Origin: Pseudomonadota bacterium
Lineage (GTDB): Bacteria; Pseudomonadota; Alphaproteobacteria; CACIAM-22H2
DNA: 13,631 nt
Reading direction: 5' to 3'
Assembly: GCA_020161965.1 (NCBI GenBank)
Contig: JAIUNH010000048.1
Span: 1 to 13,631, forward strand
The notes below the pieces were generated by a model. The model made no database searches, was not told the DNA's origin, and was given only the letters and a program-made list of their open reading frames with translations. This document shows, in pieces, positions 1 through 7,647 of this stretch (its first letter is position 1; each line of letters opens with the position of its first letter). Both the position numbers and the translations under genes were made by a program.

Positions 1-1
1 C

Positions 2-1315
2 GTCGAACAGCGCAAGCTGCTGGTGGCGGATATGTCGCGCCGCGCATTGATCGCGCGCGCCATCGCCGCGATCGGCGCCAACACGCCGCAATATTCGGAC
101 GACACGGTCGTGTTCCTGGGTTTGCGCACCGCCGCCCAGCGCCTGATCGCCAAGGACGCCACGCCCGCCGTGGTCGACGAAATGCAGAACCTGCTGTGGG
201 ACGTCGCCTTGCGCATCGAAGACGGGCGCTTGTCGTCCGCCGAGCGCGATTTGCGCGCGATCCAGCAGCGTTTGCAGGACGCGCTCGCCCAGAACGCGCC
301 CGACGCCGAAATCGAAAAGCTGATGCAGGAATTGCAGCAGGCGATCGATCGCTATCTGCAAGCGATGATCGAAAACGCGATGCGCAATCCCGAACAGGCG
401 CAGCGCCGCGATCAGAATTCGGAGCGCAGCCAGCGTTTGGAACGCCAGGATCTGCAACGCTTGCTCGACCAAGCCCGCCAATTGGCGCGCACGGGGGCCC
501 GCGATGCGGCGCGCGATCTGTTGTCGCGCTTGCAGGAGATGCTGGAAAACCTGCGCACGATGCAGGCCCAGCGCGGCGAAAACCAGCAGGGCCAGCAAGG
601 CCAGCCGGGCGATTCCGGCGCCCAGGAAATGATGCGCAGCCTGCAGGAGATGATGCAGCGCCAGCAGCAATTGACCGACCGTACCTTCCGCCGCTCGCAG
701 CAGAACCGCCCCGGCCAGTTCCGCCCCGGCCAGCAAGGCCAACAGGGTCAGCGCGGCCAACAGGGGCAACAGGGCCAGCAAGGCCAGGGTCAAGGCGAGG
801 GTGACGGCGAAGGCGACGCGGACGAACAGGATTCGCTGCGCGGGGCGCTTGGCGACATGATGCGCCAATTCAGCGAAATGATGGGCCAGGTTCCCGACGG
901 CTTCGGCCAAGCCGAAGGCTCGATGCGCGATTCGGGCAATCAATTGCGCAACGGCCAGCCGGGCCGCGCATTGCGCCCGCAGATGGAAGCGCTGGATCAG
1001 CTACGCGCGGGTGCCCGCGAAGCGATGCGCCAGATGATGGAGCGCTTCGGCCAGCAACAGGGCCAAGGCCAGGGCGAAGGCCAAGGCGAAGACGCGTTCG
1101 GCGATCAGCAAACCAGCGAGCGCGATCCCGCCGGCCGCGATCTCGACGGCAATAACGGCACGATGACCGACGCGTTCCAGCGCATTCCGGGTTTGGGCGA
1201 AGGGCAGATCATGCGCTCGCAGGAAATCCTGGACGAGCTGATCCGCCGCCTGGGCGAGCGCGCCCGCCCCGAAGGCGAACGTGATTATCTGGAACGCCTG
1301 CTGCGCCGGTTCTAG
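2..1315 (+). CDS. TIGR02302 / DUF4175 family protein, C-terminal part (5' truncated)
   Basis: The reading frame is open from base 2, so the real start and the N-terminal membrane part lie outside the window. About 437 residues are visible. They are mainly charged, Gln-rich helices (repeated runs such as LQEMLENLRTMQ and MRSLQEMMQRQQQL) interrupted by Gln-Gly-rich low-complexity linkers. The C-terminus is well ordered, with a segment near GLGEGQIMRSQEILDELIRRLGER-type sequence that ends in LLRRF. This pattern, and its place beside an MJ0042 zinc-ribbon gene and ftsE, matches the alphaproteobacterial TIGR02302 (DUF4175) family of large membrane proteins of unknown function. The TAG stop overlaps the stop of the convergent gene. 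GTG at 23 and ATG at 32 are internal codons, not starts. Family assignment is by recognition; no function is claimed. Confidence 0.8.
   Translation, partial: VEQRKLLVADMSRRALIARAIAAIGANTPQYSDDTVVFLGLRTAAQRLIAKDATPAVVDEMQNLLWDVALRIEDGRLSSAERDLRAIQQRLQDALAQNAPDAEIEKLMQELQQAIDRYLQAMIENAMRNPEQAQRRDQNSERSQRLERQDLQRLLDQARQLARTGARDAARDLLSRLQEMLENLRTMQAQRGENQQGQQGQPGDSGAQEMMRSLQEMMQRQQQLTDRTFRRSQQNRPGQFRPGQQGQQGQRGQQGQQGQQGQGQGEGDGEGDADEQDSLRGALGDMMRQFSEMMGQVPDGFGQAEGSMRDSGNQLRNGQPGRALRPQMEALDQLRAGAREAMRQMMERFGQQQGQGQGEGQGEDAFGDQQTSERDPAGRDLDGNNGTMTDAFQRIPGLGEGQIMRSQEILDELIRRLGERARPEGERDYLERLLRRF
711..820 (+). repeat. Gln-Gly coding low-complexity tract
   Basis: An in-frame tract of degenerate repeats built on GGCCAGCAAGGCCAACAG-like units encodes alternating Gln-Gly residues (GQQGQQGQ), then a Gly-Glu/Asp run. 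A shorter tract of the same kind lies at about 1051-1095. Likely a flexible linker in the DUF4175 protein and prone to length change by slippage. Confidence 0.75.
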
Positions 1316-2274
1316 AAAAGATCCGCGAGCCAGGACGGCAGCGCGAAGCCCGCGCCCGGGCGGTCGTGCAGCGTAATCACGAGGTTCTGCGCCGCCGTCG
1401 GCGGGTTCTCGAACACGACCGTGAACGCGGCCTCTTCGCCCGATTCGAGCTGCGTGGCATCGAGCGTCAGATCGCGATCGGCGACCGAGGCGCCCTTTTC
1501 GTCGATCAGCGAGACGCGCAGGATCGGCACGGCCTGCGCCGACGCCGAGGCGTTGCGCAGCTTGCCGCTGACTTCCATCGTCGGCGTGCCGGCCGACGAG
1601 CCGCGCACCGGCGGCTGAACGGTGACGGTGAGCCCCGCCCCGGGGGCGGGCACATCCAAACGGAAGGCCTGGAAGATCGCGCGCGATTGAGGGAATGCGG
1701 TGACGACATCGGCGCGGATCTGAACCGCGAGGCCCGAGCCGGCGATCGTAACCAGCAGCACGATACAGCCGATCGCCGCGGCGATCGAACGCTTGGGCGC
1801 TTCCGGCGGCTTGGGGCGCGGACCCCGGCGGCGCGGCATGTCGTCGGCGGGCTCGACCGTTTCGGCGACCGTTTCGGCCAGCGCCTCCAGCGAGGGCGCT
1901 TCCTCGACCGGCGGGGCCAAATCGGGCTCTGGCTCGGGCATCGCCGCCGGTGGCGGGGGTGGCGGCGCCATGCGCGGCGGTGGGGGTGGCGGCGCGAAGC
2001 TCGGCGCCATTTCCTCCTGCGCGATATCCAAAAGGCCGCGCCCGGCGGAACGCGCGGGTGCGGCGGCGGGCGCCGGCATGGCCGCGCCCGGCTCGTCCTT
2101 CTTCAGGCGCTTTTCGGTGCGCGGAAAGCGGTGATTGACCTCGAGAATCGCCTGGCGCGGCTTCTGAACCCAGCTATGGCCGCAATTACCGCAACGCACA
2201 TAGCGTCCGCCGGCCCCTAACGCGTCTTCGGGCACGCGGAATCGCGACGAACATTCTGGGCAGGCGACGATCAT
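1312..2274 (-). CDS. MJ0042-type zinc-ribbon membrane protein with DUF3426-like C-terminus
   Basis: The protein has 320 residues and unknown function. An N-terminal zinc ribbon has CPEC (C5, C8) and CGNC (C28, C31), the MJ0042 finger pattern. A proline-rich, acidic linker follows (about 64-145, with two runs of six prolines). Next come a basic stretch, one transmembrane helix (about 163-184), and a C-terminal beta domain (about 212-303) with the GKLRNAS and VPILRVSLID elements typical of DUF3426. This topology puts the zinc ribbon in the cytoplasm and the C-terminal domain in the periplasm. The ATG at 2274 is chosen because the finger begins at residue 5; the frame stays open upstream, but that part is not protein-like. 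No good ribosome-binding site is seen. It is divergent from ftsE, and a zinc-ribbon gene beside ftsEX is common in alphaproteobacteria. Confidence 0.88.
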   Translation of the reverse strand: MIVACPECSSRFRVPEDALGAGGRYVRCGNCGHSWVQKPRQAILEVNHRFPRTEKRLKKDEPGAAMPAPAAAPARSAGRGLLDIAQEEMAPSFAPPPPPPRMAPPPPPPAAMPEPEPDLAPPVEEAPSLEALAETVAETVEPADDMPRRRGPRPKPPEAPKRSIAAAIGCIVLLVTIAGSGLAVQIRADVVTAFPQSRAIFQAFRLDVPAPGAGLTVTVQPPVRGSSAGTPTMEVSGKLRNASASAQAVPILRVSLIDEKGASVADRDLTLDATQLESGEEAAFTVVFENPPTAAQNLVITLHDRPGAGFALPSWLADLF

Positions 2275-2328
2275 GCGGGACGTGCCGTAAGCGACTCCCA
2301 AAGGCGGAAACGCGAGAAACCCGAGACG

Positions 2329-2358
2329 TTTATAGGGGGAGGGGGGCGGACCCGGCAA
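2329..2358 (-). promoter_or_regulatory. Candidate promoter of the zinc-ribbon gene
   Basis: On the minus strand, TTGCCG (2358-2353) and TATAAA (2334-2329) are separated by 18 bases. They match 4/6 and 5/6 of the sigma70 consensus. Transcription would start near 2322, leaving a leader of about 48 bases. The -35 lies inside the 18-bp palindrome described separately. Sequence inspection only. Confidence 0.45.
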
Positions 2359-2368
2359 GCTTGCCGGG
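2351..2368. promoter_or_regulatory. Perfect 18-bp palindrome in the ftsE divergent region
   Basis: CCCGGCAAGCTTGCCGGG is a perfect, loopless palindrome in the 174-base region between the zinc-ribbon gene and ftsE. It presents TTGCCG on both strands. Each copy sits 18 bases from a -10-like hexamer: TATAAA leftward, and a weak CAGGAT at 2385-2390 rightward. It could be a dimeric regulator site or a shared -35 block. There is no T-run, so it is not an intrinsic terminator. The rest of this region shows nothing else I can name. Confidence 0.4.
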
Positions 2369-2448
2369 AGCAAGCGCCGCGTGCCAGGATTCGGACGATC
2401 TGCGAGGCGCGGCCGTCCGTGCCGAATTCCGGAAGGGTGCGGGACGGT

Positions 2449-3120
2449 ATGGTGAGCTTCGAACGCGTCGGTTTGCGCTATGGGTTGGGGCCCGAAATCC
2501 TGCGCGATATCAGCTTTTCCCTGGCCCCAGGCAGCCTGCATTTCCTGACCGGCGCCTCCGGTGCGGGCAAATCCTCGCTGCTGTCGCTGCTGTATTTGGC
2601 CCGCAAACCTTCCCGGGGCACCGTCAAGCTGTTCGGCGAGGATGTGACCGCCATCGCGCGCCGCGACCTGCCGCCCTTGCGCCGCCAGATCGGCGTGGTG
2701 TTCCAGGATTTCCGCCTGCTCGACCATTTGCCGGTGATCGACAACGTCGCCCTGCCCTTGCGCGTGCAAGGGATCGCCGACGCCCAAGTGCGCGAGCACG
2801 CGGCCGAGCTGTTGGCCTGGGTCGGCCTGGGCGATCACCTCAACGCGCTGCCGCCCACCTTGTCGGGCGGGCAGAAGCAGCGCGTGGCGATCGCCCGCGC
2901 CGTGATCGGCAGGCCGCGTTTGCTGATCGCCGACGAACCCACTGGCAACGTCGACGACCGAATCGCGGTGCGCTTGATGCGGCTGTTCGACGAGCTCAAT
3001 CGCCTGGGCACGACGATCGTCATCGCGACCCACAACATGCAGTTGGTGAACGAGTCCCGGCATCCGGAGCTGCGCTTGGACGGCGGTGCGCTTTATCAAA
3101 CGCGCAAAGGTGCCGCGTGA
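2449..3120 (+). CDS. ftsE: Cell division ATP-binding protein FtsE
   Basis: This is the ABC ATPase of the FtsEX complex. It uses ATP to drive FtsX, which activates periplasmic peptidoglycan hydrolases at the septum. From the ATG at 2449 it has 223 residues, the usual FtsE length. Visible motifs are Walker A GASGAGKS (35-42), Q-loop Q86 in VFQDFRLL, signature LSGGQ (138-142), Walker B LLIADEP with catalytic E163, and H-loop H195 in ATHN. The FQDFRLL and LLIADEPTGNVD segments are typical of FtsE. An upstream in-frame GTG at 2419 would add ten residues. The ATG is preferred because MVSFERVGLRYG matches the normal FtsE N-terminus and GGAAGGG lies at 2431-2437. The stop overlaps the ftsX start by GTGA. 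Confidence 0.93.
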   Translation: MVSFERVGLRYGLGPEILRDISFSLAPGSLHFLTGASGAGKSSLLSLLYLARKPSRGTVKLFGEDVTAIARRDLPPLRRQIGVVFQDFRLLDHLPVIDNVALPLRVQGIADAQVREHAAELLAWVGLGDHLNALPPTLSGGQKQRVAIARAVIGRPRLLIADEPTGNVDDRIAVRLMRLFDELNRLGTTIVIATHNMQLVNESRHPELRLDGGALYQTRKGAA

Positions 3121-4010
3121 AAAAGCCCGGCGCCGAACTCAAAGGCTCGGAACTCGGGCTCGAGCGCGATCGCGAGCGGCGCTGGATCGCCGGCGTGATC
3201 GGCACGCTGTCGCTGCTCGCCGCCCTCGCCTTGGGTTTAGCACTTGCGTTGTCGTCGGCCGGATCGAAATGGCGCGCCGATTTCGAAGGCATCGCGACGA
3301 TCGAGATTCCCGCGACGCCCGACCCCGCGCGCCAAGCCCAGCAATTGCGCGACGTGCTGGACATTCTGCGCCTCGATCCCGCGATCGAACATGCCCAAGC
3401 CTTGCCGCGCGAACGTGCCGAAGCGCTGCTCGCCCCCTGGCTGGGGGCGGAGAACGTGCGCGCTTTGCCCTTGCCCACGCTGGTCGATGCGCGGCTGAAA
3501 AAGGGCGTCGTTTTCGACGCGGGCGCGTTGGAATCGACGATCAAGACCGCCGCCCCCGGCGCGCAGGTCGACGATCACGCGCGCTGGCTGGGCGGGTTCC
3601 TGGCCGTGGCGCGCGCGGCGGGGATCGTGGCGCTGGTCGTCGTCGTCGCGGTCGGGATCGCGGCCGCCGGTGCCGTCGGCTTTGCGACGCGCGCAGGCCT
3701 CGCCATGCACCGCGAGGCGGTCGATATCCTGCATCTGGTCGGTGCCGAAGATCGCTACATCGCCCGCCAATTCGCGCGCGCGGCGTTGCGCTTGGCGTTC
3801 CTGGGTTCTGCCATCGGCACGAGCCTCGGGGCTGGCGTGCTGGCCGGCGCCTATATGCTCGCGACCGCGACGGGGGCGCTGGCCTTCCCGCTGCCCACGC
3901 TCGATCCGCTGGGCTGGACGATTTTGGCCGCCGTCCCCCTGGCGGCGACGTTGGTCGCGGCGATTTCCGCCTACGCGACCGTGATGCGGGCGTTAGCGAG
4001 GATCGTGTAG
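3117..4010 (+). CDS. ftsX: Cell division protein FtsX (permease-like)
   Basis: This is the membrane partner of FtsE, passing the ATPase stroke to periplasmic cell-wall hydrolase activators. It has 297 residues. The N-terminus is charged and cytoplasmic, with TM1 at about 24-46 and a periplasmic domain at about 50-158. Three more helices lie at about 161-189, 222-250 and 265-287, giving the four-helix FtsX layout. The segment EAVDILHLVGAEDRYIARQF (200-219) is the conserved cytoplasmic loop of FtsX between TM2 and TM3. Translation begins at GTG 3117, overlapping the ftsE stop (GTGA), so the two are probably translationally coupled. The reading frame is open far upstream, but that part is the antisense-like shadow of ftsE. 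Individual residue conservation is low, as usual for FtsX. Confidence 0.9.
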   Translation: MKKPGAELKGSELGLERDRERRWIAGVIGTLSLLAALALGLALALSSAGSKWRADFEGIATIEIPATPDPARQAQQLRDVLDILRLDPAIEHAQALPRERAEALLAPWLGAENVRALPLPTLVDARLKKGVVFDAGALESTIKTAAPGAQVDDHARWLGGFLAVARAAGIVALVVVVAVGIAAAGAVGFATRAGLAMHREAVDILHLVGAEDRYIARQFARAALRLAFLGSAIGTSLGAGVLAGAYMLATATGALAFPLPTLDPLGWTILAAVPLAATLVAAISAYATVMRALARIV

Positions 4011-4020
4011 AGATATCCCG

Positions 4021-4563
4021 ATGAAACTCGTCCTGCTCGATCGCGATGGCGTGCTGAACGAAGACCGCCCGGATTACGTCAAGAATCCGGGCGAGCTCGT
4101 CATGCTGCCGGGGGCCGCCAAGGCGGTCGCGCGGTTGAACGCCGCCGGCTTCACCATCGCGATCTGCACCAACCAAGCCGGTATCGCGAAGGGCATTTTC
4201 GACGAAGCGATGCTCGCGCGCATCCACGCCAAATTGCGCGACGAATTGGCGCGCGCGGGTGCGTCGCTCGACGCGATCTTCCATTGCCCGGACGCGCATG
4301 CCTCGCCACGGCGCAAGCCCGAGCCCGGCATGCTGCTCGACGCGATCCGCCAATTCCGCACGACCGCAGCAGAAACGCCGTTCGTCGGCGACAATCTGCG
4401 CGACCTGCAAGCGGCGACGAAAGCCGGCTGTCCGCGCCATTTGGTGCGCACGGGCCACGGCGCCAAAATCCAGGCGGCGGGCATTCCGGCGGAATTGCTG
4501 CCGGTGCGCGTGCACGCCGATCTCGCCGCCGCCGTCGATGCGTTGCTGGGCACGCCATCATGA
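4021..4563 (+). CDS. gmhB: HAD-IIIA phosphatase, GmhB-like (heptose bisphosphate phosphatase)
   Basis: This is probably D-glycero-D-manno-heptose 1,7-bisphosphate 7-phosphatase, a cytoplasmic step in making ADP-heptose for the lipopolysaccharide core. It has 180 residues, normal for GmhB. Motifs: DRDGVLN (7-13; nucleophile D7, acid/base D9), CTNQAGI (49-55; T50), RRKPEPGML with K99, and FVGDNLRD (121-128; D124, D128). The HAD core is therefore complete. The zinc loop is odd: classical GmhB has C-x-H and C-x-C before RKPxPG, but here only HCPDAHASPRRKP remains, with C89 and H93 and no later cysteines. The related histidinol-phosphatase domain of HisB is an alternative. Ten bases separate it from ftsX; its stop overlaps the next start (ATGA). 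Confidence 0.72.
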   Translation: MKLVLLDRDGVLNEDRPDYVKNPGELVMLPGAAKAVARLNAAGFTIAICTNQAGIAKGIFDEAMLARIHAKLRDELARAGASLDAIFHCPDAHASPRRKPEPGMLLDAIRQFRTTAAETPFVGDNLRDLQAATKAGCPRHLVRTGHGAKIQAAGIPAELLPVRVHADLAAAVDALLGTPS

Positions 4564-5198
4564 AGCGCGGGCGCGGCGGGCCTTTCGCGTGGATCTTCCT
4601 GCTGCTGGTAACAGCGGCGCTGGCCTATGCTGGCGGGCTGGTCTGGTTCGCGCAAACGATCGACCGCGCGCCCAATCTCGACGCGGGCGATGCGACCGAT
4701 GCGATCGTGGTGCTGACCGGCGGACCGTTGCGTTTGCGCGAAGGCCTGCATCTGCTCGCCGCGGGCCGCGGGAAGAAATTGCTGGTCTCCGGTGTCTATC
4801 GGGGCGTGGAGGTGCAGGAATTGCTGCGGATCACGCGCCAATCGCCGCAAGAGGTCGAATGCTGCGTCGAGCTCGGCTACGCCGCCGATTCGACCTTGGG
4901 CAATGCGCGCGAAACCGCCGCGTGGATGGACCGCGAGGGCTTTGCGTCCTTGCGCCTCGTCACCGCGAATTACCATATGCGCCGTTCGCTGCTGGAATTC
5001 CGCCGCGCGATGCCCGACGCCAAAATCGTGGCACACCCCGTATTCCCCGACGGCTTTCGCATCGAAGCGTGGTGGCGCTGGCCCGGCACCTTCGCGCTTG
5101 TGCAGGGCGAGTATCACAAATATCTGGGCGCGTTGATCCGGCCTTATATGCCGGTCCCGCCGCCCGAAACCGACCTCGCCCCCGGGGAAATTCCGTGA
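4560..5198 (+). CDS. YdcF / DUF218 family membrane protein (SanA/ElyC-like)
   Basis: The protein has 212 residues. One N-terminal transmembrane helix (about 10-30) follows a short basic segment, so the DUF218 domain (about 45-190) should face the periplasm. Typical DUF218 features are the strand AIVVLTGG (48-55), LLVSG (74-78), the loop STLGNARETA (111-120) and TANYHMRRS (135-143). Relatives such as SanA, ElyC and YdcF are linked to envelope integrity, undecaprenyl-phosphate use or nucleotide-like substrates, but the reaction is generally unknown. Translation starts at ATG 4560 in ATGA with the phosphatase gene and ends in GTGA with plsC. Its place between an ADP-heptose gene and an acyltransferase supports an envelope role, which is inference. 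Confidence 0.85.
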   Translation: MKRGRGGPFAWIFLLLVTAALAYAGGLVWFAQTIDRAPNLDAGDATDAIVVLTGGPLRLREGLHLLAAGRGKKLLVSGVYRGVEVQELLRITRQSPQEVECCVELGYAADSTLGNARETAAWMDREGFASLRLVTANYHMRRSLLEFRRAMPDAKIVAHPVFPDGFRIEAWWRWPGTFALVQGEYHKYLGALIRPYMPVPPPETDLAPGEIP

Positions 5199-5938
5199 TC
5201 GCGTATCTTCGTTCGCTGACCTTCAATATCTGGTTCTTCAGCGTCACCGTCTTCGCGCTGATCGTCTCGCTGCCGCTGTTCGCGTTGCCGCGCGTGGGCG
5301 TCAATCGCTTGGCGCGCAGCTGGGCCTGGCTCGTGTGCCTGGGCTTGCGCGTGATCGTCGGCGCAAAGATCGAACTCCGCGGCCAAGTCGAATTGCTGCG
5401 CGAGCCGGTCTTGATCGTGTCCAAGCACCAATCGGCGTGGGACACGCTTTATTTTTATCTCGTCTGCCCCGATCCGACCTACGTGATGAAGAAGGAACTG
5501 TTGCGCGTGCCGATCTATGGCTGGCTCGCGATCAAGCAGAAGATGATCCGGGTCGACCGCAAGGGCGGCGCCAAGGCGCTGAAGCGCATGCTCGACGGGG
5601 CGATGGAAGCGGTCGCCGATCGGCGCCAGATCATCATTTTTCCGCAAGGGACGCGCGTGAAGCCCGGCGCTTCGACGACGGATTATCCCTATCAGCCGGG
5701 CACGGCCGGGCTTTACGCCAAGCTCGGCATACCTTGCGTGCTGGTGGCGTTGAACTCGGGCCAGATCTGGGGACGGCGCAGCTTCTACAAACATCCGGGC
5801 ACGATCTATGTCGACGTGCTCGGCGTCATTCCGCCCGGCATGCCGCGCGCGGCCTTCATGCGCGAGATCGAAACGCGCATCGAAGCGGCCACGACGAAAT
5901 TGGAAATGGAGAATACGACGTCAGCGGGGCGCGCATGA
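5195..5938 (+). CDS. plsC: 1-acyl-sn-glycerol-3-phosphate acyltransferase (PlsC family)
   Basis: It transfers an acyl chain to lysophosphatidic acid to form phosphatidic acid, the precursor of membrane phospholipids. It has 247 residues, normal for PlsC. An N-terminal hydrophobic helix (about 10-32) anchors it to the inner membrane. Acyltransferase motif I is KHQSAWDT with H78 and D83 (H-x4-D). The KKELLRVPIYGW segment (99-110) forms motif II, FPQGTR (149-154) motif III, and LGIPCVLVALNSG (177-189) motif IV. Start GTG 5195 overlaps the ydcF stop; the stop overlaps the cyclase start (ATGA). A lyso-ornithine lipid acyltransferase (OlsA-like) is possible because these families look alike, but no olsB is visible nearby. 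Confidence 0.88.
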   Translation: MIAYLRSLTFNIWFFSVTVFALIVSLPLFALPRVGVNRLARSWAWLVCLGLRVIVGAKIELRGQVELLREPVLIVSKHQSAWDTLYFYLVCPDPTYVMKKELLRVPIYGWLAIKQKMIRVDRKGGAKALKRMLDGAMEAVADRRQIIIFPQGTRVKPGASTTDYPYQPGTAGLYAKLGIPCVLVALNSGQIWGRRSFYKHPGTIYVDVLGVIPPGMPRAAFMREIETRIEAATTKLEMENTTSAGRA

Positions 5939-7647
5939 ACCCCGCCGCCCTGCGCGCCTGGCGCCTGGGGGCGGGATTCGTTCTGTTCGCTTACGTCGCC
6001 ACGCATCTCGTCAATCACGCGACGATGCTGATTTCGCTGACAGCAGCGGAAACCTTCGCGACACCGGTTTTCATCTTTCTACGTTCGCTGCCCGGATCGC
6101 TGCTGGTCTACGGCGCGCTCGCCTTGCATGCGTTCCTGGGGCTCTACGCGCTGGCGATGCGCGAATCCTGGCGCGGCATCAGGCCCGCCGAAGTGCTGCA
6201 ATTGCTGCTCGGCATTCTAATCGTCCCGCTGATGGTCGGCCATGTGACGCTGGTGCGCATGGGGTCCGAGCAATTCGGCTACCTGCCCTTTCACACCGCA
6301 ATCGTCGGCAATGCGGTGCTCAATCCCGGCGTCGCGACCGATCTTGCCATCGGGCTGTGCGTCGTGTGGTTCCATGGCTGCATCGGCATGGCGCATTGGC
6401 TGCGCTTGAAGCCCTTCTATCCGCAGTGGCGCGCCACGCTGGCGTGCGTCGCCATTCTGCTGCCGATCCTCGCCTTGCTCGGTCTCTTGACGGGCATGCG
6501 CGAAGCCGAAGCGCTGCTGGCGGAACCGGCATTCCGCGCGCGCTTCGACGGCGAATACAACATCCCGCGCGGCACGGCTTATATGGCGTTGATCGGGCGC
6601 GCCGAGCAGACCGAACGCCTGTGGTGGATCGCCGTGTTGATCGCCGGCGTGATCGGCTTGCTGCGCGGGCAATTGAAGCGGATGCGCGCCGGTATCGCCG
6701 TCGTCTATCCCGACGGGCGCAGCGTGCGCGTCGCCCCCGGCCTGTCGCTGCTGGGCGCGTCGCGCGTCAACAACGTGCCCCATGCCAGCGTTTGCGGCGG
6801 GCGCGGGCGCTGCTCGACCTGCCGCGTGCGCGTCGCCGCCGGGGCCGCCGACCTCACGCCCGCCGCCCCGGCCGAGCGCAAGGTTCTCGCGCGCGTCGGC
6901 GCGGACCCCGATGGCGCCGACGGCACGGCGATCGTGCGCCTTGCCTGCCAAGCCTTCGTCACCGGCAAAGGGCCGATTTCGATCGTGCCGCTGCTGCCCG
7001 CCTATGCCGGCCCCGCGACCGCGCGCGGCGGCGACGGTTACGGCACGGGGCGCGAGCTCGACATCGTCGTGCTGTTCGCGGATTTGCGCGGCTTCACGGG
7101 CCTATCGGCCGGACAATTGCCCTTCGATACGGTGTTCCTGCTCAACCGCTATTTCGCCGCGATGGGCCGCGCGATCGAAGCGAATGGCGGCTATGTCGAC
7201 AAATTCATCGGCGACGGCGTGATGGCGCTATTCGGCACCGACGGGCGCGACGCGAATGCCGCCGCGCGGCTGGCGTTGACGGCCGCAAAGGCAATGGGCG
7301 AAGCACTCGACAAGCTCAACGCCGAACTTGCACACGATTTGAAAGCGCCGCTCAAGATCGGCATCGGCTTGCATGCGGGCCCCGCGATCGTGGGCGAGAT
7401 GGGCTATGCGCGCGCGATGCATCTGACCGCGATCGGCGACACGGTGAACGCGGCAAGCCGCATCGAGGGCTTGACCAAGGATTTCGGCGTGGAGCTCGTG
7501 GTGGCGGAATCGGTGTTGAACCGGGCGGGTGTCGCGGGCGAAGCGCTCGACGCGCGCGGCATCGCGGCGGTCGATGTTGATTTGCGCGGCCGCGACGGCA
7601 AGGTCCGCGTGCGCGCCTTCCCGCGCGCCGTCGATCTCGGCGTTTAG
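5935..7647 (+). CDS. Membrane adenylate cyclase with heme-type anchor and [2Fe-2S] ferredoxin domain
   Basis: Predicted class III cyclase of 570 residues making cAMP at the membrane. The N-terminal part (about 1-245) has six hydrophobic helices rich in histidines (H24, H28, H65, H103, H120, H147, H154). It resembles the succinate dehydrogenase/fumarate reductase cytochrome b-type anchor found in CyaC of Sinorhizobium. A ferredoxin domain follows (about 252-352), with CGGRGRCSTC (C287, C293, C296) and C338 as [2Fe-2S] ligands. The cyclase domain spans about 374-565: metal ligands D383 (FADLRGFT) and D427 (FIGDG), purine-selecting K423 and T498, N505 and transition-state R509. K/T is the class IIIb adenylate signature and all catalytic residues are present. 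The start overlaps plsC (ATGA). Sensing of quinone or redox state is inferred from domains. The stop overlaps the convergent cupin stop. Confidence 0.88.
   Translation: MNPAALRAWRLGAGFVLFAYVATHLVNHATMLISLTAAETFATPVFIFLRSLPGSLLVYGALALHAFLGLYALAMRESWRGIRPAEVLQLLLGILIVPLMVGHVTLVRMGSEQFGYLPFHTAIVGNAVLNPGVATDLAIGLCVVWFHGCIGMAHWLRLKPFYPQWRATLACVAILLPILALLGLLTGMREAEALLAEPAFRARFDGEYNIPRGTAYMALIGRAEQTERLWWIAVLIAGVIGLLRGQLKRMRAGIAVVYPDGRSVRVAPGLSLLGASRVNNVPHASVCGGRGRCSTCRVRVAAGAADLTPAAPAERKVLARVGADPDGADGTAIVRLACQAFVTGKGPISIVPLLPAYAGPATARGGDGYGTGRELDIVVLFADLRGFTGLSAGQLPFDTVFLLNRYFAAMGRAIEANGGYVDKFIGDGVMALFGTDGRDANAAARLALTAAKAMGEALDKLNAELAHDLKAPLKIGIGLHAGPAIVGEMGYARAMHLTAIGDTVNAASRIEGLTKDFGVELVVAESVLNRAGVAGEALDARGIAAVDVDLRGRDGKVRVRAFPRAVDLGV

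Noticed and set aside
711..1095. Gln-Gly repeats as a CRISPR or DNA-level repeat array
   Set aside because: Units are short, degenerate, in frame and without unique spacers; they are coding low complexity.
2275..3099. N-terminal extension of the zinc-ribbon protein frame on the minus strand
   Set aside because: It is the reverse shadow of ftsE; the zinc-finger motif starts right after the ATG at 2274.
2361..3116. Long open frame upstream of ftsX in the same frame
   Set aside because: It lies over ftsE and its translation is Arg/Pro/Ala-rich without family features; ftsX begins at GTG 3117.
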